This document shows positions 7,260 through 15,226 of a stretch of 25,556 nucleotides of DNA, in pieces; the stretch's first letter is position 1; the number at the start of each line of letters is the position of its first letter. The position numbers were made by a program, and so were the translations under genes. Location: the IMG/VR virus record IMGVR_UViG_3300039310_000155, positions 1 to 25,556 of that record; one strand, given 5' to 3'. The notes beneath the pieces were generated by a model that worked only from the letters and a program-made list of their open reading frames with translations, was not told the DNA's origin and did no database searches. This DNA comes from a virus.

Positions 7260-8831
7260 TTACTCTTCCTCTTCCTGCGAGGCCTCGACGGCCATAACCA
7301 CTTCCTCGGAGTACTGCCGCCACAACTCGGGCTTGGCCTTGGTGATTTCCGAAAGCGCTACGCTCAGGGAGCATTTGTTCTCTTTGGCGTAGGCATTCAC
7401 TTCCGCCATCAGCGATTGCTGTGCGGTGGGCGTTTCGCCCGCGCCGGCATGTCCGTGTGCGCGCAGATCCACGACGGGCTTGGCTTCCTCCAGCAGCGCC
7501 GTGAACCCCGCCGCATCGCTGAGCGCCAGCTTGAATGCCGCGCCACGGTTCTTCGGCAGAACCTTTCCCGCCTTGATCGCCGCCTCGACTTTGCGCTCCG
7601 CCTCCTGCGCCGCCAGCACGTCCGAGAAGCGCACTTTGCCGGCATCCGCCAGCTCGCCGCACTTCGCGGTATTCAGCTTGCCGTCTGCGATGGCTTCCGA
7701 AAGCGCCGCAAAGCGGTCTACGGGCGCCTCGATGCCGCGCTTCACCATGGCAGCGGCCTCGAGCAGCGATTTCCCCGCCATGCCGATTTCAACAAGCACA
7801 GCGGCTTCGCTGGCCGTGCGGTCGCACCCGGTTACGTGCTGCCCGACGTACTCCTTCAGATGATCGCCATCGATTTCCCCAATTTTCCCGTCAGGACCGT
7901 GCACTTCGTGGGTGCCATCGGCGGCGCACTTCAATTGTAGTTTTCCCATTGTTTTGCCTCCTGGTTGGTCGAATCCAACCGAGATTTGCGGGCCGCCATT
8001 CCGGCCCTCGGAATTTACCGGCGCAGGAACGTGCACCTGGCCGAGACTTACAAACACTTTTTGGCTGCCTGCTTCCTCGGACAGGTGGAGCTGTGGCATC
8101 TCCTCGAGGAACGGCTTGTTGACCAGCGCCACGCTGGTGAGCACCGTGCCCACAGGCTTCCCCGTCACTTTATCCTTCGCGCCCCAGCGGATCGCCGGGC
8201 TGATGTAGCGGTATTCCCTGGCCGCAATCAATTCCCGCGCGCGCGCTGTGGGATCGAACCATCCCCAGAGAATCTGCTTTCCCGAGCCGTTGAAATTCTC
8301 CGGCGCGTCGAGCTTCACAATCCGTCCGGCCGAGAGCACGGGGCCGCCCGTTCCGTAAGGCACTTCGGAGGCGTGCTCGTAATCCACATTGATTTCGCCC
8401 GTGGGCTTGGCGGCAAAGTTCCTGCGAATCTCCTCGAGGTCGTCCAGCCCGACCGAGAACTCTTTCTCCGCGCCTTTCCATTGGCCGGTCACGGCGATGG
8501 GGATACGGATCAGGCCGTCCTTCGCCGCCTCGCCCAGGAGCACCATGAACCGAGGCCCGGTGTCATTGGCGATTTGCGATTTCTGGTTTGCGATTTCCCC
8601 GGCCTGTTCCCTATTCCCTGTTCCCCCTCCGGGCCAGTCCATCCCCTCGCTCTTGTAAAGCGCCCGGAGCCGCGTCTTCGCGCCTTCCTTGTCCGGCCCA
8701 GCATAGGGCTGGCCGCGGTAATTCGAAAACAAGGCCGCGTGGGCCGCCGCCATCAAGCGATGGTCCGGCTTCCCATCCTCGCCGGAAACCGGCAGATGCT
8801 TGCCTTCAGGAACGAGATAGCGCACCGCCAT
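7260..8831 (-). CDS. Head maturation protease/scaffold, Mu protein I-like
   Basis: 523 residues from ATG 8831 (AAGGA site 7 bases upstream). Residues 1-65 form a small helical domain (HRLMAAAHAALFSNYRGQPY, then RLRALYKSEGMDWP). Residues about 66-95 are repeat-derived linker (GTGNREQAGEIANQKSQIAN). Residues about 96-290 match Mu-type prophage protease I: EINVDYEHAS carries the conserved Asp-Tyr-x-His, with later ILWGWFDPTARARELIAARE and YRYISPAIRW, then VALVNKPFL. The C-terminal half, starting near an internal ATG (MGKLQLKCAADG), is helical and acidic, as expected of the scaffold; in Mu the scaffold Z is made from an internal start of gene I. It would process and shape the prohead. Confidence 0.85.
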   Translation of the reverse strand: MAVRYLVPEGKHLPVSGEDGKPDHRLMAAAHAALFSNYRGQPYAGPDKEGAKTRLRALYKSEGMDWPGGGTGNREQAGEIANQKSQIANDTGPRFMVLLGEAAKDGLIRIPIAVTGQWKGAEKEFSVGLDDLEEIRRNFAAKPTGEINVDYEHASEVPYGTGGPVLSAGRIVKLDAPENFNGSGKQILWGWFDPTARARELIAAREYRYISPAIRWGAKDKVTGKPVGTVLTSVALVNKPFLEEMPQLHLSEEAGSQKVFVSLGQVHVPAPVNSEGRNGGPQISVGFDQPGGKTMGKLQLKCAADGTHEVHGPDGKIGEIDGDHLKEYVGQHVTGCDRTASEAAVLVEIGMAGKSLLEAAAMVKRGIEAPVDRFAALSEAIADGKLNTAKCGELADAGKVRFSDVLAAQEAERKVEAAIKAGKVLPKNRGAAFKLALSDAAGFTALLEEAKPVVDLRAHGHAGAGETPTAQQSLMAEVNAYAKENKCSLSVALSEITKAKPELWRQYSEEVVMAVEASQEEEE

Positions 8832-8878
8832 GGTTGTTCCTTTCGATCGCAAATCGCAAATCGCCAATCACAAATGCT

Positions 8879-9163
8879 TCACCGTTTCTTCCCCTGCGCC
8901 CGCGCCGCGGCGGCATCCTCGCGCCGGTCTGCGGCAGCTTGATCGAGGCGCTCGCTGGCGCGGTCTTCGGCGGCCGCTGTCTTGGCGGCGGCCTTGGCAT
9001 CGGCCTTAGCGTCGGAGCCCCATTCATGCGGCGCCCACACTGGCGTTGGATAGACGGCGTCGCCAAACTTCGCCGCTTCCGCTTCAGTCAGCTCGAGGTC
9101 GATCCCCGGCATGACGAATCGACGCTCTCTCTCGATCCTTTTTCTCACCGTGTACTGCGCCAT
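8879..9163 (-). CDS. Small charged protein of the head region
   Basis: 94 residues. ATG 9163 is preceded by GGAGG at 4 bases. The first 45 residues (AQYTVRKRIERERRFVMPG, then DLELTEAEAAKFGDAV) follow a pattern common in short phage head-region proteins, 'x-Y-x-V-x-x-x-I...PG...L-T-x-x-x-A'. The rest is an Ala/Asp/Arg/Lys-rich helix (AKADAKAAAKTAAAEDRASE), probably extended or disordered. It lies immediately upstream of the protease/scaffold gene. No function can be assigned. Confidence 0.65.
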   Translation of the reverse strand: MAQYTVRKRIERERRFVMPGIDLELTEAEAAKFGDAVYPTPVWAPHEWGSDAKADAKAAAKTAAAEDRASERLDQAAADRREDAAAARAQGKKR

Positions 9164-9224
9164 AGCGCCTCCTGTTGTGTTGTAGGGCCGAAGAGCCTTC
9201 GGCCCGGCCGAACGCTGTTCGGCC

Positions 9225-9752
9225 CTACCGGTAAATCACGCTCACCGCCACCGGGGCCGATGTGCCGTAAGAACTGCAGGCGAACACAAACTCCGTCGCC
9301 TGGCCGAAGCCGAGCGCCACTGTCGCGCTCGCCGAGCTCGTGGTTACAGACGTTGTGCCAAGCTGCTCGATCAGCGTCCAGGCATTCACCGTGCCGGTGG
9401 TCGCAGTCACCGAGACGGCGGAGCCGAGTGTCAGAAAATTCGTGCCGTCGTAAGTCGTTTTCGCCTGCACGGTGCACGTTCCGTAGCTGCCGGAAACCGT
9501 GCCGAAAGTCCACTGGATTTGAGCCTCGCGGGCGCTCGTGGTTGGCGTGGAAGTCGTCGTTGCCGTGGCCGTGGTGATGGTTATCGCCGGCGTGTCCACA
9601 ATCACCCCGGTGGGACGCGGCTGCACGTTCGCGGCGGAGGCAGTGGGCAGGTGAGCAGTCGGCAGTAGGCAGTAGAAAACCAGGACAAGAAGAACCAACA
9701 CACTCACCCACGACTTAATTCGATTTTCCAGTTTCCAGTTTCCAGTTTCCAT
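9225..9752 (-). CDS. Exported beta-rich phage protein
   Basis: 175 residues from ATG 9752 (GGAGG 9 bases upstream); ATG 9761 lies too close to that site. Residues 1-45 form a signal peptide with core VSVLVLLVLVFYCLLPTA and likely cleavage in TASAA. The n-region (METGNWKLE) and the end of the signal (PTAHLPTASA) are translations of interspersed repeats. The mature part is Thr/Ser-rich and beta-rich, with QIQWTFGTVSGSYGTCTVQA and FLTLGSAVSVTATTG, close to the style of Ig-like virion proteins, ending VAVSVIYR. It is unusual for a protein in a head module to be exported. No family recognised. Confidence 0.65.
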   Translation of the reverse strand: METGNWKLENRIKSWVSVLVLLVLVFYCLLPTAHLPTASAANVQPRPTGVIVDTPAITITTATATTTSTPTTSAREAQIQWTFGTVSGSYGTCTVQAKTTYDGTNFLTLGSAVSVTATTGTVNAWTLIEQLGTTSVTTSSASATVALGFGQATEFVFACSSYGTSAPVAVSVIYR

Positions 9753-9803
9753 TGCCTTCATCCTCCAATCGCTCGATGACCCGATCGCCCAATGACTCAA
9801 TTC

Positions 9804-10784
9804 CTAAATGCTCTCTCCCTCCTCGCATTCACAGGCTTCTTTGCCCAAGCAGATGGCGCTTAAGTCTTCGCCAGGAGTCACCGTCTGCCCATTCGCGTCG
9901 ATACAGGGATCGCAGGAATTCTTTTCCATGGCGCAGATACGAATCGTGCGCAGCTCGTAGCCCTGCTTGGCGAGCTCCTGCCGGATCTCGTCAAAAGCAT
10001 CGCCACGCCCGGCGCGGAAAGTCCCGCGCGCCGCGCTGTCCGCGATCGTGTCGCAGAAGCCGTCCGCGTTGTCAGCGATCGCGCCGTACAGCTCATCCTC
10101 AAGCTCGTCCACGTCCTGGTCTGTGACGTCCGGGCCGTACTTCTTCAGTGCTTCGATCCCAGCGTTGGCCGCATCGTTCCCGATCGTCTCGTCAAAGAAC
10201 TGCGCCGCGATGTCGGCGAATAACCCTCCGGACTTCTTAGGGGCTAGGGATTGGAGATTAGGGATTAGGGGAACATCCGCCGCCAGCGCCTGGCGCCCCG
10301 CAAAAGCCGCTGCCCGCCGCGCGCCTTCCAGCCGCTGAGATTCCTCGCGCACCGCCTGCCTGCCGGTTTGATAGAGCGGATCGAGAATCGCCTGTAGGGC
10401 CGAACTGCGTTCGGCCCCCGTATTCAACACGACACCGCTGGGCCTTTTCCCGGCAATCAGCGCCTTGGCCATCTGTGAGGCCATGGCGCGAATCGTGCGC
10501 GGCCGTTCCGCCCGCAGCGCCGCCGCGATCTTGGCCTCCGCCCCGCGCAGCGCTTTCCAATGCGAGGGGAAATCCACATGCGCTTCGTGCGGATAAACAA
10601 ATCGCAAATGCTCCGGATCGCCTTCCTTGAAGAACGGAGACGGATGCGCGCGAGGAGCGACAAGCGGCTTCGCGGCGGCAGATAGGCAGGTCGGCAGGTC
10701 GGCAGATCGGGCCGCAAAAAGGCTCCTGGTATCCAGGTCCATCAACAGTATCGCCGGGTTAAACATTTGCCGACTGGCCATCAT
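9804..10784 (-). CDS. Head morphogenesis protein, Mu gp30/F-like
   Basis: 326 residues. The C-terminal part matches the Mu F-like minor head family: GYELRTIRICAMEKNSCDPC continues into IDANG, the 'D-x-x-x-C-x-x-C-x-x-x-x-G' zinc-type motif, after a long helical region with RQAVREESQRLEG and a Thr-rich adapter. Such proteins sit at the portal and help start head assembly and DNA ejection. Three repeat insertions are translated in frame: residues about 27-40 (SADLPTCLSAAAKP), NTGAERSSALQAIL, and DVPLIPNLQSLAP. ATG 10784 has an AAGAG site about 5 bases upstream; ATG 10781 is the alternative. It is separated from the portal by a plus-strand gene. Confidence 0.75.
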   Translation of the reverse strand: MMASRQMFNPAILLMDLDTRSLFAARSADLPTCLSAAAKPLVAPRAHPSPFFKEGDPEHLRFVYPHEAHVDFPSHWKALRGAEAKIAAALRAERPRTIRAMASQMAKALIAGKRPSGVVLNTGAERSSALQAILDPLYQTGRQAVREESQRLEGARRAAAFAGRQALAADVPLIPNLQSLAPKKSGGLFADIAAQFFDETIGNDAANAGIEALKKYGPDVTDQDVDELEDELYGAIADNADGFCDTIADSAARGTFRAGRGDAFDEIRQELAKQGYELRTIRICAMEKNSCDPCIDANGQTVTPGEDLSAICLGKEACECEEGESI

Positions 10785-10791
10785 TTTTCTC

Positions 10792-10838
10792 TTGACAAAC
10801 CCAAGGCCATGGGATAGACTCTAACTGCATCTCGGAGG
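10792..10838 (+). promoter_or_regulatory. Promoter and ribosome binding site of the plus-strand moron gene
   Basis: TTGACA at 10792-10797 (perfect -35) and TAGACT at 10815-10820 (4 of 6 for -10) are separated by exactly 17 bases. GGAGG at 10834-10838 lies 5 bases before ATG 10844. This sigma-70-type promoter lies in the 59-base gap between two divergent genes and points against the late operon. Confidence 0.7.
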
Positions 10839-10843
10839 TGCCT

Positions 10844-11212
10844 ATGTACAACAGAGCCATCATGAGTTTTCAGCGCATCAGTTATGGGCCAGCGACCATC
10901 ACCACCATGATTGGCAACGAGCCCGGCTACTGCGAAGGTGGCCGAATGCTCGTTTCCATCGCAGGGCCGGGGCTCCCAAACATCCGCGTCACAGACTCGG
11001 GTATCGAGCCGCTCAGCCCCGATGACATGCCGGGCAACGGCATGGGCGTGATCGTGTTCGGTCACTCGAAAGCCGACCGTCCGCGTCTGGGGCTGGACGC
11101 TGCTGCGACCGGGGCCATCGGGGGCCGCAGACGCACGGCTAGAAAAATTCATGCAGCTCGCGAGAACGGCAAAAAAGGTGGACGGCCCAAGCAGCATAAA
11201 GCGATCCTTTAG
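10844..11212 (+). CDS. Plus-strand moron-like gene, unknown protein with AT-hook-like tail
   Basis: 122 residues from ATG 10844; a GTG at 10838 overlaps the ribosome site and is rejected. This is the only plus-strand gene seen, and it sits antisense inside the late operon between portal and gp30-like gene, with its own promoter. Its TAG (11210-11212) overlaps the portal's TAA (11209-11211) tail to tail. The N-terminal 90 residues are Gly/Pro-rich with beta patterns (GGRMLVSIAGPGLPNIRV, GMGVIVFGHS) and no recognised family. The C-terminus is strongly basic with KKGGRPK, an AT-hook-like core, so DNA or RNA binding is possible. Own promoter, reverse orientation and no role in head assembly are the marks of a moron, a gene expressed from the prophage state. 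Confidence 0.75.
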   Translation: MYNRAIMSFQRISYGPATITTMIGNEPGYCEGGRMLVSIAGPGLPNIRVTDSGIEPLSPDDMPGNGMGVIVFGHSKADRPRLGLDAAATGAIGGRRRTARKIHAARENGKKGGRPKQHKAIL

Positions 11213-13404
11213 AACTTTATAAACACCGGGCTGCCGTCGATGGTGACCCAGTGGCCACCTTCCTCGGCAACCTGGCCTTCAAATTTCTTAGCCTCTTGCA
11301 CTGCTCCCCAGCGGTGATCTTCGACAGCTTTCGGATTAGAGCCGCTGCGCGGAGCGGATTTGGCAAGACTCACTCCCTTCCGGTTTGCAGCGATCCCGGC
11401 TTTCCATTCCTCCGGGCTGACCCCGGCTGGTGGTGACTGCTTCTCAAGTTGGTCCAGCTTGGCGTTCGCCTGGGCCACAGTGAGCTTGCCGCCGGTCACG
11501 CTGTGATAACCTCCCATGACGCCCTGTCCCCACCTGCCGAGGTAAACTGGGGGATGCGAGCTAACTGTCATCCCGCTTGACTCGCCGTACTGTGGGTCCG
11601 GAATCCGCTTGGCAAATGCGTAGTTGTAGGCCACTGTGTTACCACGGTCTAGGCCGGCAAGCGTGACCGCTGTTTCGCTGGCCTGAGTTTTCGCCGACTG
11701 CCCACTGCCGACTGCCGACTGCCCGCCGCCGGTCGCCTGCCGCATGCGCTCTTTGGCGGGCACTGCCATGCGCCCGCTCGGCAGCGCTTTCGAAGTGTCG
11801 CCTGGCTGCGTGTCCCCGGCCGGGGGCCGAACGCTGTTCGGCCCTACGGCTGCCGGCTGCCGGCTGCCGGCTGCTTTCTGCGGCTGCCCCTGGGCATTCT
11901 GAACCGGGATCTCCTCGTCTCCGGTTTCCATTTCCTGGATGCGCTCGACAACGGGCGCATACCGAACCCGGGCGGTCTTGCCCTTGAGCGGCAAGCCGAC
12001 CTTGCGGCGAATCCAGTTTTCCGTGTCATCGTCGGGCTGGAGGAGGTCGTTATCGTATTTCGCCGCGTCTTTGCAGGCTTCCAGCAATTCCAGCGGGTTG
12101 GTGACGATGATATTGGGAGTCACGAGGCGCGGATAGAGACTCTTCTGATCGGCTCCCAGATTGTAGTTGTAGTCGACCAGGCGTCGGATCGAGCTGTTGG
12201 TGATCGTCTCATCAACCTTGCGGGAAACCGCTTCGAGCGAGAGATAGAAGAAATCGCGCATCGAGCCGCCCAGCGCGCGGCTGCCGGTTTGCGTTGTGCC
12301 CAGCGTCAGGAAGTTGGCCAGCACGGAACGCATGATCATCTCGCTGTGATGCTGGATGGATTCATGCGGATCGCGAATGCGCCCGGTAATGCCGGTGAGG
12401 GCGAATTCCCAGCCGTTAGGCAAAGAAAGCCCGGTGCTCTCGTGCGCGGAAAGCATTTGGACCCACTGCTGCGACGCCTTGCGGTCTTCGGCGGAGACGT
12501 TCACGCCTTGCTTGATCGTGGGCACGCCCAGGCCGTTGCGCTCGATCGAGATGGCGTCGATGCGGTAGATCTGCGACTTCAGAAACCAGTGCTGGTAAGC
12601 GGCGCGCAGCACGGAGCGGCCGTAGAAATACGCGCCTTCCTGCTCGTTCACGAAGTAGGCGAGCTTTTCCGCGGGCACCAGGACATTGACAAAGTTGTTA
12701 CCTCGATAACCGTATTGCTCCAGGAAAAGCAAAGTCTCGCCATCATCATCAACGTGGTAGCGATAGAACGTGTAAGGCAGGCGGGGAGCGAGCTTGCGGA
12801 GACGCACCTTGTCTCCGTCAACGTGCCAAAGATCCTCGTGCGCCGCGCAACCGAAATCGAGGCAAAGTAGCGCATTCTCCTTCACCGTCTCGAAGTTCTG
12901 AGTGACCCACTGCCCGGTGCTGGTGGGGGATTCGAGCCCGCCGAAAAGGTTCTCTTTGGCGAATTGGGCGAGTTCTTTCGCGAGCGCGAAGCCCTGCTCA
13001 CCCTCTTTCACGCCCGGAACGATTTGCGATTCCGCCGCGCGGATAGGCAGCTTGCAGGCCATCAGCGCCGCGCGCACGTCGGCGTCTGAGCGCCGCATCT
13101 TTTCGTAAACCAGGAAGGCTGAGCGGCCTTCCATCACCGGGTTGTATTCGCCCAGGTCGCGCAGGAATCCGGCGAAGTTCGCAGTTCCCACGGCGCCTCT
13201 CAGCGACGTGTCGGTTTTCTGGCCTGTTCCCTGTCCGCTGTTCCCTGTTCCCTGCACTTGGGGCTCAGGAACAGATCCACCGTCTGGCCCGGCAGCGGGG
13301 TTCAGGCCGACGTCATTGCCAATCGGGCCGCCCGGAAAGAGCGTGACCATCGGATAACTCGCCCCGGGGGTCAGCACTTGGCGAATTGTCTCTAAAAACG
13401 ACAT
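11209..13404 (-). CDS. Portal protein, Mu gp29-like (DUF935), with C-terminal extension
   Basis: 731 residues from ATG 13404 (MSFLETIRQVL); an earlier in-frame ATG at 13482 would translate inverted-repeat DNA. Residues about 75-490 are the DUF935 portal: GEYNPVMEGRSAFLVYEKMR, DADVRAALMACKLPIRAA, then GRSVLRAAYQHWFLKSQIYR, IERNGLGVPTIKQG and SRALGGSMRDFFYLSLEAV. It forms the ring through which DNA enters. Beyond residue about 520 there is an extension of roughly 200 residues, interrupted by translated repeats (AAVGPNSVRPPAGD; GGGQSAVGSGQSAKT), ending in a small domain with EGGHWVTIDGSPVFIKF. The usual family size is near 500. A near-perfect inverted repeat sits 10 bases before the start and no clear ribosome site is seen. 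Confidence 0.9.
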   Translation of the reverse strand: MSFLETIRQVLTPGASYPMVTLFPGGPIGNDVGLNPAAGPDGGSVPEPQVQGTGNSGQGTGQKTDTSLRGAVGTANFAGFLRDLGEYNPVMEGRSAFLVYEKMRRSDADVRAALMACKLPIRAAESQIVPGVKEGEQGFALAKELAQFAKENLFGGLESPTSTGQWVTQNFETVKENALLCLDFGCAAHEDLWHVDGDKVRLRKLAPRLPYTFYRYHVDDDGETLLFLEQYGYRGNNFVNVLVPAEKLAYFVNEQEGAYFYGRSVLRAAYQHWFLKSQIYRIDAISIERNGLGVPTIKQGVNVSAEDRKASQQWVQMLSAHESTGLSLPNGWEFALTGITGRIRDPHESIQHHSEMIMRSVLANFLTLGTTQTGSRALGGSMRDFFYLSLEAVSRKVDETITNSSIRRLVDYNYNLGADQKSLYPRLVTPNIIVTNPLELLEACKDAAKYDNDLLQPDDDTENWIRRKVGLPLKGKTARVRYAPVVERIQEMETGDEEIPVQNAQGQPQKAAGSRQPAAVGPNSVRPPAGDTQPGDTSKALPSGRMAVPAKERMRQATGGGQSAVGSGQSAKTQASETAVTLAGLDRGNTVAYNYAFAKRIPDPQYGESSGMTVSSHPPVYLGRWGQGVMGGYHSVTGGKLTVAQANAKLDQLEKQSPPAGVSPEEWKAGIAANRKGVSLAKSAPRSGSNPKAVEDHRWGAVQEAKKFEGQVAEEGGHWVTIDGSPVFIKF

Positions 13405-13414
13405 CGGGTTTTCT

Positions 13415-13502
13415 GGTAGCGCAGACCGCCGTGTTTGCGGTCTGCGGTTCTTCCTGACCCGTGGACAAGCCGCAGACTGCAAACACGGCAGTCTGCGCTA
13501 CC
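13415..13502 (-). repeat. Long inverted repeat abutting the portal start
   Basis: Arms of 33 bases (13415-13447 and 13470-13502) match with two differences, both allowing G-U pairs, around a 22-base loop. The core reads GCAGACCGCC / GGCAGTCTGC. Partial relatives lie at 4572-4604 and 17828-17911. It ends 10 bases before ATG of the portal on the transcribed strand. Confidence 0.85.
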
Positions 13503-13561
13503 TCTTCTTTCAGCGAACGGCCGCCTGCTGACGGCTGATAGCTGATGGCTGAAAGCTTCTT

Positions 13562-15226
13562 TCAAAACTCTGCCGGCATTGCCTCCATCACGAGTTCCGC
13601 CGATCGCGGCACGCCCGTAATGTACCCATCCGCAAGCGGGCTGCCGGGCCGATCCGCGGCAAGGTCCGCCATGGCCTGCGCCCAGAAGGCTTCGGCGTGA
13701 GACCAGATTTTCTTCTTCTGGCCGCCTGCAACCACCGTATCCACCTCGATGCGTGGAGCGTCGAACGTGACGGCCGCGCTGCTTTGCTCGCGCTTGATGG
13801 CCATCAGCTCCCCGCGCACCTGGGGATCGTGCGGGATGCGATTCAGGCGCCGCTCGTAGCGCTTCTTCATGCCCGTGGCCATGGCGATCTTGATGTTCAC
13901 CGTATCCGCCAGAGCACTGCGCACGCGCGTGGTGGAATCGCCCTGCTCCATTTTTTTGATCGACCCGCCGAAGTTCACTCCCATCACATGGCTGGGATAA
14001 TTTGCGGAGAATTTCTCATAGAGCGGGAGGCCAATGCCGGTCGAGTCCAGCGCGGTACGATTGGCCAATTTCACCAGCGGCATCAGCACGTCTTCCTGGC
14101 AGAGTTTCCCGGCTTTCTTATCCTCGTCGGGGATAAAGAACGGCATGTTGTGCAAGTAGAGCACCAGCCTGCACCAGGCGATATCGCCCAAATTCTCGCG
14201 CAGCCAGGCGCAAGTGCGGTCTCCGGACCTGCCGAAGTCGATGCCGAGGGACAATTGGCCCCCGGTGCAGCGATCGAGCACAGCCTGTAAATTAAACTCG
14301 CGCACGTCGCTGATCACCACGCCGTCGCAGCCGCCGTCCTCGGCGCCCGAAACCAGGTCAAGCGTCAGCCATGCGCCGACCGCTTTGAGGAACACGCACA
14401 AGAATTCCTGGTTAAAGGCGTCCTCATCCTGCATGCCTTCGCGCATTTCCTCGAGGTTGATGGGGCAGCCTTCCGCGATCGCCATGGGCGCATCGAGATA
14501 ATGCCAGCTCCAGGCGCCCGGCGTGCCGTCAGCTCGCGGGGGGCGAAAGGGATTCTGTGCGGGCGCCACAGCATCGGTTAGGCCTACGCCTTTGGCAAGA
14601 TCGTAAAACTTGCCCTGCTCTCCGTTGGGAGTGCTGAGCACCCGCAATTTATGCCCCAGCGCGATCCCGCGCAGGATTGCCGCCCAGATGGCGTAGCTGT
14701 CCTCAACGTGCGCATATTCATCAAGATCGGAATTGCCGGGATAGCCGCGCGCCGTGCGCGGGTTGCACGGCAGCGCGAGGATGCGCGAGCCGTTCGAGAA
14801 TTGGCAGCGATGCTGGATCAGGTCGGTTTTGCCCAGCTCGTCGGCGTAAGGCTCGTGATAAATTTCGGCGGTAAAGTTCATTGCCTCTTTGATTTTCCCC
14901 ACGCCTTCCATCATGAACTCGATCGCTTGAGCGTCCGAGGCGCTCAGATAGTTCCAATAGGTACGCGGCCGCTCGACGCACTCGAGCGTGTTCTCGACCG
15001 CCGTGCCGAACGTGAAGCCCGTGCGCGCCGACTTTACCGCGCCCTTGAACCGCGACCGGTCGTCAACCCACCTTTGTTGGTACGGGTAGAGTTGAACCAC
15101 CGGTGGCAGCTTCACTTCCGGCTGGCTGAGCTGCACGCGCGGGTAATCCGAAGACGCGCTCCCGGATGCGGTCAATGTCTTCGCGCGTGATGGCCCTGCC
15201 GCTTTCGATTTTGTTTCTCGCTTCAT
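13562..15226 (-). CDS. Terminase large subunit, Mu gp28-like
   Basis: 554 residues. ATPase part: a Walker A-like KSARTGFTFG near residue 65 (the family uses a degenerate P-loop) and Walker B-like GNSDLDEYAHVED near residue 170. Nuclease part: LGIDFGRSGDRT near residue 330 carries the first acidic residue of the RNase H fold, TALDSTGIGLPL near residue 395 the second, and WSHAEAFWAQAMADL near 520 the end motif. YPYQQRWVDD near residue 48 is the family start. It cuts and pumps DNA into the head. The start at 15226 overlaps the preceding gene by 164 bases; no other ATG lies before the conserved region, only GTG codons. Confidence 0.93.
   Translation of the reverse strand: MKRETKSKAAGPSRAKTLTASGSASSDYPRVQLSQPEVKLPPVVQLYPYQQRWVDDRSRFKGAVKSARTGFTFGTAVENTLECVERPRTYWNYLSASDAQAIEFMMEGVGKIKEAMNFTAEIYHEPYADELGKTDLIQHRCQFSNGSRILALPCNPRTARGYPGNSDLDEYAHVEDSYAIWAAILRGIALGHKLRVLSTPNGEQGKFYDLAKGVGLTDAVAPAQNPFRPPRADGTPGAWSWHYLDAPMAIAEGCPINLEEMREGMQDEDAFNQEFLCVFLKAVGAWLTLDLVSGAEDGGCDGVVISDVREFNLQAVLDRCTGGQLSLGIDFGRSGDRTCAWLRENLGDIAWCRLVLYLHNMPFFIPDEDKKAGKLCQEDVLMPLVKLANRTALDSTGIGLPLYEKFSANYPSHVMGVNFGGSIKKMEQGDSTTRVRSALADTVNIKIAMATGMKKRYERRLNRIPHDPQVRGELMAIKREQSSAAVTFDAPRIEVDTVVAGGQKKKIWSHAEAFWAQAMADLAADRPGSPLADGYITGVPRSAELVMEAMPAEF

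Noticed and set aside
10781-11197. Minus-strand open frame of 138 codons ending with an ATGA overlap to the gp30-like start
   Set aside because: It is the antisense of the plus-strand gene, which has a promoter, a ribosome site and better coding character; the minus frame is His/Arg-rich as shadows are, and its start has no ribosome site. The ATGA overlap is worth remembering.
13405-13482. Longer start for the portal
   Set aside because: The extra residues are encoded by the large inverted repeat; MSFLETIRQVL is the usual type of portal start.
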